This document shows, piece by piece, positions 22,010-33,103 of a stretch of DNA of 64,000 nucleotides. The notes below the pieces were generated by a model, which made no database searches, was not told where the DNA came from, and saw only the letters and a list, made by a program, of their open reading frames with translations. A program made the translations under genes and the position numbers. Origin of the DNA: Trichobilharzia szidati (lineage: Eukaryota > Platyhelminthes > Trematoda > Strigeidida > Schistosomatidae); NCBI GenBank assembly GCA_944472155.2, contig OX235271.1:94191256-94255255 (forward strand), written 5' to 3'. The stretch's first letter is position 1. Every line of letters begins with the position of its first letter.

Positions 22010-22660
22010 AGGTGAAACATTGCAGCATGGTCAACAAAATAGTCTCACTAGCCAGAGCCTGTCCTGCAGGTAAGGTCGTCGCCGTCTATCGAACAACTTG
22101 CTCTTTGGTGCAATCAAAAATCGATAGATATCCTTCTCATGTTAACTCCAACTGTATATACAAATTTACATGTATCTGCGGGAGCAGTTACATTGGAAGG
22201 ACAGAAAGAAGGGTATATCTACGATTTTCTGAACATGTACCAAAAAGCTTATGTGTATAGGGAACAAATGCTTTAAACAGTGCCATCGCCAGGTATCTCC
22301 TTGACACGGGTCATGAGGTAGACGTCGCAAAATCGTTCAAAATTATCAATAGGCAAAAGAGCTCACTTCTTCTCAAGTTTGCTGAAGCCATCTCCATCAA
22401 TCGCCTGAAACCTGATTTGTGCATACAAAAAGAAACAGTTATCAGTCTTTCTTTGCCCTGGTTATTTTCATCTCTCTTTCATCTGAATACGTAATGCCGA
22501 AAGTTTCCATTGTATATGATCATTATTGTTCGGAATAGTGTTTAATATTATATGTATATATATATATGGCCTGTAAGCAGCTGATGAGGAGGCAATGAAA
22601 TAAATGATAGTACCACTTTATTCTGTAAAAACTGTTGTTCTTGGTTTATTCAAATTCACT
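22010..22660 (+). mobile_element. PLE 3' portion with terminal repeat
   Basis: GIY-YIG domain CIYKFTCICGSSYIGRTERR (about 22,150-22,215), a stop, then TNALNSAIARYLLDTGHEVD...LKFAEAISINRLKPDLCIQ. The tail runs to about 22,660 and includes 'aagcagctgatgaggagg'. The same family ends at 45.4 kb. Confidence 0.75.
22581..22600 (+). ncRNA. Hammerhead-like core in PLE tail
   Basis: CUGAUGA, nine bases, GAAA. The matching site at 45,308-45,327 keeps both blocks with different bases between. Stem II would be very short, so this is a candidate only. Confidence 0.3.
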
Positions 22661-22669
22661 AAGGGGAAT

Positions 22670-23190
22670 GAATGTATAAGTTTTTGTTATTGGTAATATT
22701 TCGAACAAAATTACTGCCCGTGTGTTCACCCCAACTGTTGGAATCGTTTTTTGTTTTTTAATTCCAGTTGCGTAACCGGGCACAATAAAATACAGTGAGT
22801 AGAACTTTTTACAAGGTTGAAAGAAGATCGAAATTCGGTGTGTAAGAACTTTAATGAAAATATGATTTAATACAGTGAGCAGAACTCGAAGGATCGAAGA
22901 TTGAGTTTTGGTATGAAAGTCCAACTGAAAACTAGGAATTGAGTAGAATGACGAAAGCTGCACAACAGAATTTAAATGTCAGTAGTTTACAGAGTTTGTG
23001 GAACAATTATAACTCATTCGAAAGTGGGGAGTATAGGAAAATATCACTCTAGCTAAACCAATGGTACTCAGTCTTTTATTTCTCAATTTATTTGCAGGTA
23101 GATTATCATTAAAAGTTATGTTTGGAACAAACCTCTTAGCATATTTAACGTTGATTGATTATTAATAATGTTTATTGTGATCTGGCCTAT
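22670..23190. other. No recognised gene
   Basis: AT-rich spacer. The minus-strand frame 22,646-22,963 shows no family motif. Confidence 0.4.
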
Positions 23191-23285
23191 TCAGAAAGTA
23201 TTGGTTTTGTAGGGATGTTGTTTGATTGCATGGAGGATTTCATCATAAGCCGACATCAGTTGGAGAACCACTGGAAAACCTGGGA

Positions 23286-23330
23286 GTACTGGACAGCTGT
23301 TTCGTCCTAGTTTGGGGCTCTTCACAGTAC
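23286..23330 (-). ncRNA. Hammerhead ribozyme relic (S-alpha type)
   Basis: Stem I GUACUG/CAGUAC fully paired; core UGAAGA (one base short); stem II around GCCCC-AAAC-UAGGAC imperfect; GAAAC followed by AGCUGUC with the expected GUC cleavage triplet. The core deletion should inactivate it. Confidence 0.7.
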
Positions 23331-23434
23331 GCACCCACCAGTATTCGAACCCAAGACCTTCTGGTTACAACGTTCAATGGTCTACAAGCTCGCCTTGTAA
23401 CCGGAAGGTCTTGGGTTCGAATCCCGGTGGGTGC

Positions 23435-23480
23435 GTACTAATGAAGAGCCCCAAACTAGGACGAAACAGCTGTCCAGTAC
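23435..23480 (+). ncRNA. Hammerhead ribozyme relic (S-alpha type)
   Basis: Stem I GUACUA/CAGUAC (one mismatch), core AUGAAGA, stem II GCCC...GGAC, GAAAC, AGCUGUC. The first core base is A instead of C, as in most copies in this window. Confidence 0.7.
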
Positions 23481-23544
23481 TCCCAGGTTTTCCAGTGGTT
23501 CTCTAACTGATGTCGGCTCATGATGAAATCCCCCATGTATGCAG

Positions 23545-23949
23545 AAAGTCTCTTAAGTGCGAAGTAACGTAAGGTTAACTTATCGTCTGTATGTAGCTGG
23601 AATGATTGATATTGAATATCTACGCTCTTGCTTTAAATAATTGGAATTTCTTTTCTGAACGAGGTTTGTTTATCTTATTTTTGTTTACTGATGGTTCTGG
23701 AGAAATTTGACTCATAGTTAGGCGCTTAGCTGTAATTCCAAAGGTCGTAGATGCAGATTCTAAGTTATTTCATTTCTTCCCAGACATTAATTGTGGTTCT
23801 TAGCTTAGGCCGTAGATTTGTAATGAATCTGTGAGTTTCATAATGGTAATACTAATTATTAGGATGGTGATGAAAGTTGTCAAGTGATTCTTTTTGAAGT
23901 AAACTTCATCACTAACTAATATAAACTAGGGACCAAATGAAAACCGAGT
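23545..23949. other. Spacer between SINE pair and LINE
   Basis: No open frame or repeat recognised. Confidence 0.4.
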
Positions 23950-24584
23950 AGCACCAGACGTTGAGCCTAAACAGATCAGTAGGTAACGTCTTTCCCGGCC
24001 GATAACTGCTACCTTGTCATGGTGATCTGGCTTGAATACCGCAGTGACCCAACAAGCTCAACTGGCTGGGATTCATGTTTCTGCAGGTCTTACCATGTCA
24101 GGAAGGTTGTTTGGATAGCGGTTAGATTAAAAGCAGTTACTATGGGGTACATGAGCTCCAGAATCCAATCGGCTCAAATGGTTTATGAACCTGTATTGGT
24201 CACTGGCAACCATGGGAACGTAGCTCCTGACACTGCTCCTCTGCCTTGCGGATTAGACTCCAGGTCAAGGGCTCGGGCGGTGGTCCCTTAAGACATCCAC
24301 CTGCTTCGGTCTGGACGTCCGGGCAGTATCTCAGCTCTCACACAATCAATGAAATAAATCAACAAACTTTCAGTGAAACTAATTGCACGCTTTTAACAAC
24401 GTTCTCGAACAATAATGATGCTCCAATTAACGCATCTCTTTTCAAGCTTATTTTTATTTTATACATAGACTCCTGTGTTTTACTTTTGCTATCCTTGGCA
24501 TCTTCACTTTCGTCAGGTTTTCTCCCTTGTCTAAATTCCCAGCTTGTCTGTGCCGTTTCGATATGTTGGTGATTAGCCTTCAAA

Positions 24585-25320
24585 ATGGTTGTCCCCAGTG
24601 CGACAACTAAAACAGATATCCTGAAACTGCGTGCCGTGTTCAAGCTTGCCACCTACAATTTTCGGACACTGATGCGCTATCGATGTCTGCTGCATTTCGG
24701 AGACCCGCATTTAAGATCCCAGGAAGTGTTTCGCTTATCCTCTCCATCTGAAAGTTCTAGTGGTGTGTACCAACTGCGCTTGTCCGGGGGCCCTGTAGCG
24801 TCGGTGTTGCACTAAGCGCTGGAGCCGAAGCTGCATTACTCGACTAGATTCCGATTAACAATCGGTTATATTATGTGAGGCTGGAAGGTTATACGAAAGT
24901 AAGGAGTGGTATGCCAGATAGGCGGTGCCCATTTGTTGTCTCTGTCTATGCACCGACGGATTGCAGCCCGGATGCAATTAAGGATGAGTTCTACTACCAA
25001 CTTAGCGATCTCTTGAAACAGGCGGGTCGGAGGGATATCGTAGTGCTGGCTGGGGACCTGAATGCACAGGTCGGACGTCTAAGTTCAGAGGAGAATCGTC
25101 TAGGTGGTCAGTGGGGTTTACATGGTCGCAGGTCAGATAATGGGGACCGTCTTCTGCAGTTTTGCTCAGATCACAACCTATTTCTAGCCAGCACCAACTT
25201 CCGGCATAGTCATCACCGTAGTGCTACCTGGCGCCCTGCATCTGCGAATTAAGCTTGGACTCAGATTGATCATATCAATGTCAGTTTCCGGTGGTGAGGA
25301 TGCATACACGACTGCCGCTC
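24585..25320 (+). pseudogene. Endonuclease domain of LINE family B
   Basis: LATYNFRTLM (24,650) is the first APE block; FVVSVYAPTDCSPDAIKDEF (24,930) and VVLAGDLNAQVGRL (25,040) are the middle catalytic blocks; STNFRHSHHRSATWRP is the C-terminal block, followed by a TAA stop just before TQIDHI (25,263). At least one frameshift lies near 24,870. Confidence 0.8.
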
Positions 25321-25490
25321 CTTCTGGAGAACATGCCATGATTCCGATCATGCGTTAGTGTGTGCCAGGTTCGTCTTACGATTCGGTCGGGCTCACATAA
25401 GCGGCGTCATCTGAATGTTGATGTGAGCAAACTTGTAGCACCTGCTACTTCTTTGATGATGATGAACATTGGCTTCATCTGCAAGGTGCC

Positions 25491-26560
25491 ATGCAAATGG
25501 CGAGTGTAGCCGCTTGCGACCTAAAAGAATGCTGCGCTAAAAACCACTGGGTTTCTGCGAGTTCCTTGCAACTCCTGGTTGAACGTCGGTCCATTCTGGT
25601 TGGCAGCGAATACAACAATAATCGAAAGGCGCTTACGCGCAAGATTCGACAGTGTTTACGTAAGGACCGCGAAACCTGGTGGTCAGAACGTGCGTGTGAG
25701 ATGGAGTTAGCTGCTGCATCTGGCAACAGTCGGAAGCTGTTCCAGTCCATCCGAGCCACCGGCAGCAAAAAACAAGGTGTTAGCGAGACGGTCTGTGAAG
25801 CAGATGGTACGCCAATCACCAGCCTGAAAAGACGCCTGGAATGCTGGGCAGAGCACTTCAAGAAGCAGTTTAGCTGGTCACCAGCTTCATTATCCACCGT
25901 CACCAGCTTTAGTGCTCTTTGGTCGGTCAGTACCGACCCACCAGTGAAAGTGGAGGTCTGGAAGGAACTCCAGTTACTGAAACGCCATAAGCACCAGGCC
26001 CAGACAACTTATCCCGGGTTCTTTTTAAAGATGGGGGCTAGACTGTTGTAATAGTTTTAACTGGATTATTCATGAGAGTATGGGAGACTGAGAATGTACC
26101 ATCAATGTGGAATGAAACCATTATCTTCCCCATCTTTAAAAAGGGTCGACGTAAGTCATGTGACAACAATCGTTGTGTTTCTTTATAGTAGGGCTGCCTT
26201 CGATTCGTCGGACAGAACTGTGCTGTGGAACTGTCTGTTAGAGTGGGGTAAACCTATGCAGAAACACCTCAGGTAGAGTGAGGGCATACAGCCAAATATC
26301 ATCACTGATCCCACCCAACAATGAGGTTAGCCAGGGTTGCCTAATCTCCCCATTTCTCTTTAACTTTGCCATCGCTGACATTCTGGAGTCAGCTCTGAGG
26401 GACGTGCGTGAAGGTGGTGTAGATCTGCTCCCTGGAGAGACTTTTCGACTTCGAGTATGCAGACGATATCGTCTTAGTGTGCGATAGCATGCAGGCTGCC
26501 CAAATCGCACTTAATCAGTTGGCGATCAGTGTCTGAAAGTATGGTATGGGCTTTGCACCG
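25491..26560 (+). pseudogene. Linker and reverse transcriptase of LINE family B
   Basis: The linker frame (25,491-26,051) carries RQCLRKDRETWWSERACEME and DGTPITSLKRRLECWAEHF. RT pieces follow: SCDNNRCVSL, then directly RAAFDSSDRTVLWNCLL (motif A). The usual ~70 residues between these are missing, so the RT has an internal deletion near 26,190. QGCLISPFLFNFAIADI (motif B) and a frameshifted motif C (YADDIVLVCD in the next frame, about 26,460) complete it. Confidence 0.8.
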
Positions 26561-26660
26561 TTTAAGTGCAAAGTACTGTTACAAGATTGGCAGGAGCCTG
26601 TACCTGCACTCACTGTTGCTGGTGACCCGCTTGAAGTTGTTGATAAGTCTGTGTATCTGG

Positions 26661-26673
26661 ATAGTTGTGTGAG
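26661..26673. repeat. Target-site duplication of the nested PLE, left
   Basis: ATAGTTGTGTGAG, matching ATAGTTGTATGAG at 27,292-27,304 with one mismatch. Both lie inside the LINE codons for YLGSC. Confidence 0.75.
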
Positions 26674-27291
26674 TTATTGATATAAGTATAAAACTTGGGC
26701 ACTGTGGTAGAGTATAACTCCATTATAGATAAGATTTTATTTTGATAAATCATACAGTGTTATGCAGTAATATTAACTGATGACCACGTTTCGAGCACAA
26801 ACTATTGCTCATAATCATATCAAGTTACTCACACAACTTCTTTCCTTCATTTATATACATATGTGGAATTGACTAGATATTTGAATAAAAATCAGTATAG
26901 GATAATGTACATTCAAAAATAATAATATGAGTGTTATTGATCAAATACAATCAGATGGGGAATAAGACGAGTGTTTTTGTAGTCAAAATAAGTAACTTGT
27001 TAGAATTATAAATAATCGTAAAATTCTATTTCAATTCAAGCACATCACAACATTCTAACAAGTTACTTATTATGACTATAAGAACATTCGTCTTATTTCC
27101 CATCTAATTATATTTGATCAATAACACTCGTATTATTATCTCTGAATGTACATTATCTCATATTGAATTTTATTCCAATATTTATTCGATTCCACACATG
27201 TATATAAATGAAGGAAAGAAGTTGTGTGAGTGACTTGATATGATTATGAGCAATAGTTTGTGCTCGAAACGTCATCAGTTAATGTTACTGT
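26674..27291. mobile_element. Nested inverted PLE terminal-repeat unit
   Basis: Two inverted arms (about 26,740-26,990 and 27,050-27,291) share 'ctgatgaccacgtttcgagc' and 'gctcataatcatatcaagtt' with the PLE at 33,104-34,269 and 60.3 kb. The unit has no coding sequence and interrupts LINE family B. It would fold into one hairpin. The 13-bp TSD shows it inserted as a unit. Confidence 0.75.
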
Positions 27292-27304
27292 ATAGTTGTA
27301 TGAG

Positions 27305-27745
27305 TGTTGGTGGAGGGGTTACGGATGAGATTTCAAACGAGCCGAGGATGTACGTCGACTCTGCGTATTCGATCATCGTTGTCTCCGTAGGATTGCTTGC
27401 GTTTGATAGCATCATCGCATTAGTAATTCTGATTCCGACGGGTGCGTTTGGACACAGTGGAGATCACAATTCGTTGAGTGTTGTCATCTGGAAACACCGA
27501 CTTCGGTGGCTTGAACATGTGCTGCTAATGTCATCCCAGAGGCTTCCGTACAAGTCTCTGTCTGCTAGCCCTGAGACGGGATGGAAAAGGTGGTGAGGTG
27601 ATCAGCCTATGACGTGGCATCGTGGGATGAAGGATATTTGTGTTAGGTTAGCATTGGTTGATGCGTCACGACTCCCTAGTTGGAGTCCGAGAGATGGCTT
27701 GAAACGTTATCGGATATGGCCAAGAATCGTAATCAATGTCGAAAG
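27305..27745 (+). pseudogene. C-terminal domain of LINE family B
   Basis: The reading continues from before the nested insertion: GGGVTDEI (27,315), WKHRLRWLEHVLLMSSQRLP (27,495), MTWHRGMKDICVRLALVDAS and RLPSWSPRDG (27,610-27,700). These match the end of the related fragment at 39.8-40.7 kb (RPRWLGHVLRMPSHR, LSHVGRCRLPGWGPRDG). Confidence 0.8.
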
Positions 27746-27974
27746 TGCTACAATTTCCCTCTTTCTTCCCTTCGTGACGATAATTGACGAATGGTGTTTG
27801 AACTTGTTTAATATGACTTTTCCTTCCGGATGAAGTTCTTTGTCCGTCCTCTACCTCCATTTTTACTTTTAATCTATGTTGTTTTGTTATTAATGTGTGG
27901 CGCATCTTTTTGATGCCATATTGTACCAAGTTTTTTGTGTTTAAATAAAATAATAAATAAATAAGCACCAGATG

Positions 27975-28490
27975 GTTATTTCGCTCACCTTTAAGACCTG
28001 TTAATGGTATCCAGTCATATTTCCATGAAGCGTCAAATTCATGTCCTTCAGATCACACGATGAATACGTTAAAATTCAAGTAATAGGTTGGTATCAAGTA
28101 GTTTATGATTTCTAACTTAGATTGAGTTGTGATATAGTGCAGCTTTCATCAAAAGTTTTCAACAGGTGGACTTCGCTGCCACTGACTTCTTGATTGTCAG
28201 TACTTACAACTCTTTCAGGAATATATTCCGAACTTAATCTCTGGTAAGGAATTAAGCCATTCATTTCGTAATAGGAGGTACTATCTCAACACTACATACA
28301 TCTGATAAAAATGAAAGATTACTCGACAGATAACGTCTTCAGCAGTTGTTATTTCACGAAAATAGGGGAAAATTAGATTGTTTGTTTTTTCATTTAAGGG
28401 ACTACGTAATCTAACAAGACAAGCTATTTGTCGAAAAAAAAGTAGTCCCATCTTTGGTTCAGACTGAATTCTATCAGTCCAACAGGAGGT
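27975..28490. other. No recognised gene
   Basis: AT-rich, no motif. Confidence 0.4.
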
Positions 28491-28494
28491 CAAT

Positions 28495-28700
28495 CGCCAG
28501 CCTGAATAGCTCAGTGGTAACGTCTGTGGCTGCAACAGTGGGTGATGCAGTTTCGAATCTTAGGAGGGACAGGATTCCCTTCAAGGTTGCAGACACTTGC
28601 CAAATAGCACGAAACTTAGGTGAAACAAGGCTTCCTGCCGATTGCCTCCAACCATATCATACCAATAATGTAGATTACATTTCGTGTTGCTCTTTGGCTG
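28495..28700 (+). repeat. tRNA-like SINE
   Basis: A box TAGCTCAGTGGTAACG at about 28,507 and a B-box-like AGTTTCGAATCTT at about 28,551, spaced as in a tRNA-derived Pol III promoter, followed by non-tRNA body sequence to about 28,690. There is no acceptor-stem pairing, so it is not a tRNA gene. Confidence 0.55.
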
Positions 28701-28729
28701 TTGTTTGGAAAGGAAAGTAGTCGGATTTC

Positions 28730-30745
28730 ATTAGATCAAGCTGTTTTTAAATTCTTGTTTTGAAACCACTAGTGGGCCATTCACCATACACTTACAGTGA
28801 AAGAGGTTAATTATGTGTAAGTGGAGAATGAAGGAAAGTTCTGCTGAATTTAAGCTTATTGATTTATGAATAATGTTTCTTATGAAAATATGCGACTTAG
28901 TGACCCATTATTTGTGGTCATCATGTGGTCTATATGGTTCACATTTTCGGTGATCACCCTACTCGAAATATGACGAATAATCTTATCTAGTAAGGAATTA
29001 TTCTCTACTCCAATATTTGAATTCTTATCATATGTCAATAAATTCTTATGATAAAAGTCGTGCCAAAAGTAAATTTCATCCTTCGTTGTTGATTAAGTTT
29101 TTGTTTAAAAATAGCTCGAATAGTATACCAAACTAGTAAACCCAATAATTATGTAGGTGTTTTAATAACACTCGTCAGCATAACCATTATCAGCGTTATC
29201 TTATGATTTAAAACAATTAATCCCTTTTGTAAATTTGGATAGTGTTATTAGAAGACGGAGATTATCTGAAAAATGTGATGTATTTGTGCTATACATTTCG
29301 AACAATCTGATCACACACTTACTTGTCAAGTCGGTATATATGAAGAAATTAAGGGCAATTAAATTAAACAAAGTGACAAAAAAAGATTTAAGAATGATTA
29401 ACACAACGTTTGATAATCCAGTCAAATAAGGATTACCAAGGTAGGTTAAGAGAAATAATAAACTGAAGGCTTAAGTTTATGAATAGCTATAGCCTCAGCG
29501 TATTTCAATAAGCGCCCTTATGATGCTGAGTAAAATTGGAACTTTCGAAATAAGCTACTGACAAATTTGTAAGTAGTGTAAGACCATCAGTAAATTTTAT
29601 CAGGTTATTCACTTAAAAATATCTACGCAAAAGTCAACTGTATGTTGCACGGCAAAGCATTCCATCAATTTTAGCGAAAGACGAGAACTAATTTGGATTT
29701 TTTGTGTATCTCAAAAACTGAAATTGCCGTGCAATGACATGCTATTCTTGACAAAAGCCCCCGGCTTAAATTGTTTCTAACTAAAAGCCACTACTCACCT
29801 TTGGTTTGCGTTGAATCGAATCGTGATTATTAAATTCTCACATAGATTCCAAACGTTATATTGTTAGACGTCATTAGTTCATGCCTTAGAATCTTTATAA
29901 ATGTAGATGAAATCGTTGTTCTCGTTTAGAGTAGTTGACGTCAGTTTGATGAACTTATGATGGTATAATTTTCACACAATCCAGCGTTTGCAGTGTCCAG
30001 TCAGAGGTGAATTTGTATCATTATTTTCTTTGGAAACCATATATATATATAATATATACTGCGATGTGTAATCTGCCTAATTTCATGAACGGTGTCAGTT
30101 TTAAGGATATAAAAGCGACAGTGTATGTAATATTACTAACTGACCTGAATAGTTGGAACATATTCACATCAAACAGCGGTACTCATTGAAAGAAATTGAG
30201 GCAAACTAGAGACTGCATTCAAAGCCAAGTTCATCGTTATGCTTGCATTTCTAAAGTAGATCTCATATTTCGGCACGAATACTTTTAGCCATGGTCAGAT
30301 TCACCTAAGATTGTACATTTTGATAAATCTTTGGAAGGACATGTCAGCTAGGTGTTTTCATTGAATCCCATACACTGCGTCAATATTTAGAATTTCATCA
30401 TTAAGTGAACTTGTGTCAAATAGTTACAGATCAGTATGTTTTGGAGTAGACATTTTTCTCCTTGCAGACTGACTAAACAGCTTTTTGAAATGCTCTACCT
30501 TTCGCTTAGGACATCTATGAAGGTTTCTACTTGGCGTACCACTAGTATAAAGAATAATTTAACCACTGCCAAACTTATTGCTACTAGTGTCACATTATTA
30601 CTGTAGCTAGTACCCCCATTATATTATTCATGCATACTGTGTAAGTTTTTTTTTCAAAAAAGGAGCTTACTCTAGTCATTCATTTTCATAACTTCTCAGT
30701 GAGAAATAGTGTTCACCAGGTTTTGACCCTCCAAGGGACTTAGGT
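28730..30745. other. No recognised gene or repeat
   Basis: About 2 kb of AT-rich DNA. The two complementary frames at 29,201-29,429 are a chance sense/antisense pair. Confidence 0.4.
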
Positions 30746-30747
30746 AT

Positions 30748-32195
30748 AATAATAATTTGCTTTATTCCAGAAACAGTACTAGTGGTACAGTGTGGAATTT
30801 TCAGCACAATATCTACAATATTTGCATCTAATGTTACAAACATTTAAAAGGAGTATTTAACAAAAAAATAAATCTAAAGACACCAACAGCAAAAAGAAAT
30901 AGGATAAACACAAAAATAATTATAAATGGGAAAAAATACCAAGAAGTAGAAAGGAAAATAAACATCATATAATAATAACTCAGTATTAGGTAGTGGAAGC
31001 TATGATATGATTATGCATGGTGACAGTAAAGCTGTAGTCATACAAGAAGTTATGAAATGATATTTAAGAATGTTTATCGCCAAGATGGTCAGTTTATTTG
31101 GCTGAAACAACTCTAAACAATCATAAAATAACATTTCACGGTTGTTGTTTTGTTTTTTATTGTCAGGTCTAATGCAGTGTTTGTAGTGGAAGTGTGAGTA
31201 ATCCTGAGTAATACAAAATTTTTTAAGGTGGTGACTATGGCGTTCACAACCAATTATTGTCAGTTTAATATTGCCGAAAAGTATAGAAAATAAGAAAAAA
31301 TAACCACAAAACTAATAATTACATGATGGTTAATGACAGGACAATTTTGTACTACTCATAGTGCTAATAGAGTCGGAACCAGTGGATACACAATAGAAGG
31401 AATAGAGTAAAGTACAAAAAAGGAAGACAATGTTAATAATTTAGGTAGCTAAGTATGTTTGAGAAGGAGTTCACTATAGAATACAAAATAAGAGAGAAAT
31501 AAAAGAGCCTAAAATTATGGTGTTAATAACAAAGCAAGTCATAGGTTTCGCGCTTAACATTGTCTCTGTCGCTTAGAACACGGGCCAAGTATGGTATCGT
31601 TGAGTTCCTGTACTTGGTTGTACGAGCATAGATTATTTTATACTGACTTCTGGTTTTACTTGATGAGATACAAGGCGAGAGTTGGGAATAGAGGGGGTGT
31701 TGGGGGTCGGAGAGTATGGTTTTTGACCATTTTTCGCATGTATTCAGATGCCTATCAACTAATGTAGTGACGAGCTGACTGAGTTGTACACCACTAGTCC
31801 TACTGACTACCTTCAACATCCTTCTCAGGATGGTATAGTCCTTTTTCAGTAGACCAGGAAAGACTAACGGTGAGCAGTAAAGTAGAATAGGTAAGATACA
31901 AGAGTTGACAAATTGTGAAAGTAGAGGTTGGGTGATTCCAGATTGTCTAAGTTTCTTAATGTAGTAGGTAAGACAGAACACTTTCTTGGAAATCGTTAGG
32001 ATATGAAATGTCCAAGTAAGGTCGGAAGATTGAACTAGGCCGAGGTATTTAGCATTAGACTTAGTTTCAATTTTAGTCCCCTCAATGCAACAGTTTTCAT
32101 GAGAACTTACTAGTGTTTGTAGATCTCGTTTATGCCTAAGGGAGAAGTCAATAGTCTGGCATTTTGAGGGATTCAGCATGAGGTATGTTGTTGTG
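30748..32195 (-). mobile_element. CR1/Jockey-like LINE, 5'-truncated
   Basis: The coding part is 31,523-32,195 on the minus strand. The AT-rich sequence from 31,522 down to about 30,748, where 'taataataatttgctttatt' occurs, is plausibly its 3' UTR. No TSD was found, so the outer limits are uncertain. Confidence 0.6.
31523..32179 (-). pseudogene. C-terminal part of a CR1/Jockey-like reverse transcriptase
   Basis: A 218-codon frame without internal stops: LNPSKCQTIDFS, then YLGLVQSSDLTW (RT motif D/E), FVNSCILPILLYCSPLVF and LLKKDYTILRRMLKVV, the thumb and C-terminal pattern of CR1/Jockey-group LINEs. Ordinary family length would need about 600 more residues upstream. The catalytic motifs A-C are absent because of 5' truncation. 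The open frame suggests a fairly recent insertion. Confidence 0.75.
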
Positions 32196-32199
32196 ATGT

Positions 32200-33088
32200 T
32201 GATTAGATGACACTAGTTGTGTAAATGGCCCATCTGGTGTTATACACCTGAAGTGAGTGAATTCACCACAATTCACTCTACACTCTTTATTTCATATCTT
32301 CAAACTGATCACAAGCGTGAACCGATACGTTAGTCAGTGATAACATTCGAATATTTACGAATCGATTCCGTATTTAGATTTATTCATACAATGTGATCAA
32401 TAATTTCAAAAATGTCAATGAGAATTCACACTAAGAAATATGCTTTATGGTAGAAGTAATATATATATATATATATTTATATATTATAATAAGTTAGATA
32501 ATTAGTTATTTGTTTCTGTGTTTCTCATTTACGCTTACGTCTCTATTTTTGAACTGTACGCATCAGGTAGAGGTGAGCATAATAACCGTTATAGACTTAA
32601 AAAAAAAGAATAATGACAAATATTTGAAAAAAAAATACGTGTTCACAAAGGAAGTAATAACAAAACACTGTATAGCAGAGACTTAAGTTTTGCAGTATTA
32701 ATTAATACAATATAGTTAAGGAATGTGACTGAAAGAGCAGTCATTCAAAGGAGAGAAAAAAAAGTAGCGTATTCATCTATACTTTTAATCTCCTTTTTTG
32801 TTTGTTTGTGTAATCTACCGCCTTATTAGAAATTATTCATTTCTAAAATGTTATAATTAGAAGAGTCTGTCTTCGCTTCACAGTTAGGTGTATTAATGTC
32901 TATTTAGGCTACGGTAGAATTTCTGAAGTTCATAACAGAATGAGAATAAGTTTTACTAAATTATTATTGATATACAGTAATAATTTCGTAGTTTTAATTA
33001 TTATTTATTCTTTAATGTTCACTGATGAAATACAGAAAAAAAATATTTTCTGTTATTTATCATTTGTAGGCGGTTATTTTATTAATCA
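32200..33088. other. AT-rich spacer with microsatellite
   Basis: An (AT)n run lies at about 32,459-32,476. No gene or named repeat otherwise. Confidence 0.5.
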
Positions 33089-33103
33089 TACACTAGTGAA
33101 AAT

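Larger units (their letters stand above)
23198..23540. mobile_element. Head-to-head pair of hammerhead SINEs (palindrome)
   Basis: A minus copy (23,198 to about 23,375) and a plus copy (about 23,380-23,540) face away from a shared centre. Each has a tRNA-like B box (GGTTCGAATCCC at about 23,414 on the plus copy), a hammerhead block, then the tail 'ccaggttttccagtggttct' and 'gatgtcggct'. The arms are nearly identical and would fold into a long hairpin. Known background: schistosome S-alpha repeats combine a Pol III promoter with an active hammerhead. Confidence 0.85.
23961..27963 (+). mobile_element. RTE-like LINE (family B) with nested insertion
   Basis: The flanks AGCACCAGACG (23,950-23,960) and AGCACCAGATG (27,964-27,974) form an 11-bp TSD with one mismatch. 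The element has a GC-richer 5' leader, endonuclease, linker, RT, C-terminal domain (RLRWLEHVLLMSSQRLPYKS) and an AATA-rich tail. Without the 618-bp PLE insertion and its duplicated site (26,674-27,304) it is about 3.4 kb. It differs from family A in the C-terminal domain and tail. Stops, frameshifts and an RT deletion make it dead. Confidence 0.8.

Noticed and set aside
23226..23506. Plus-strand open frames across the SINE pair
   Set aside because: They read through tRNA-like and ribozyme sequence; the apparent proteins are artefacts.
26740..27291. Active hammerhead in the 'ctgatgaccacgtttcgagc' PLE terminal sequence
   Set aside because: CTGATGA is present on one strand but no GAAA follows at the right distance. 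On the other strand GAAAC is present, but the block before it reads ATTATGA.
32459..32490. Regulatory TATA element
   Set aside because: It is a simple (AT)n microsatellite with no gene start nearby.
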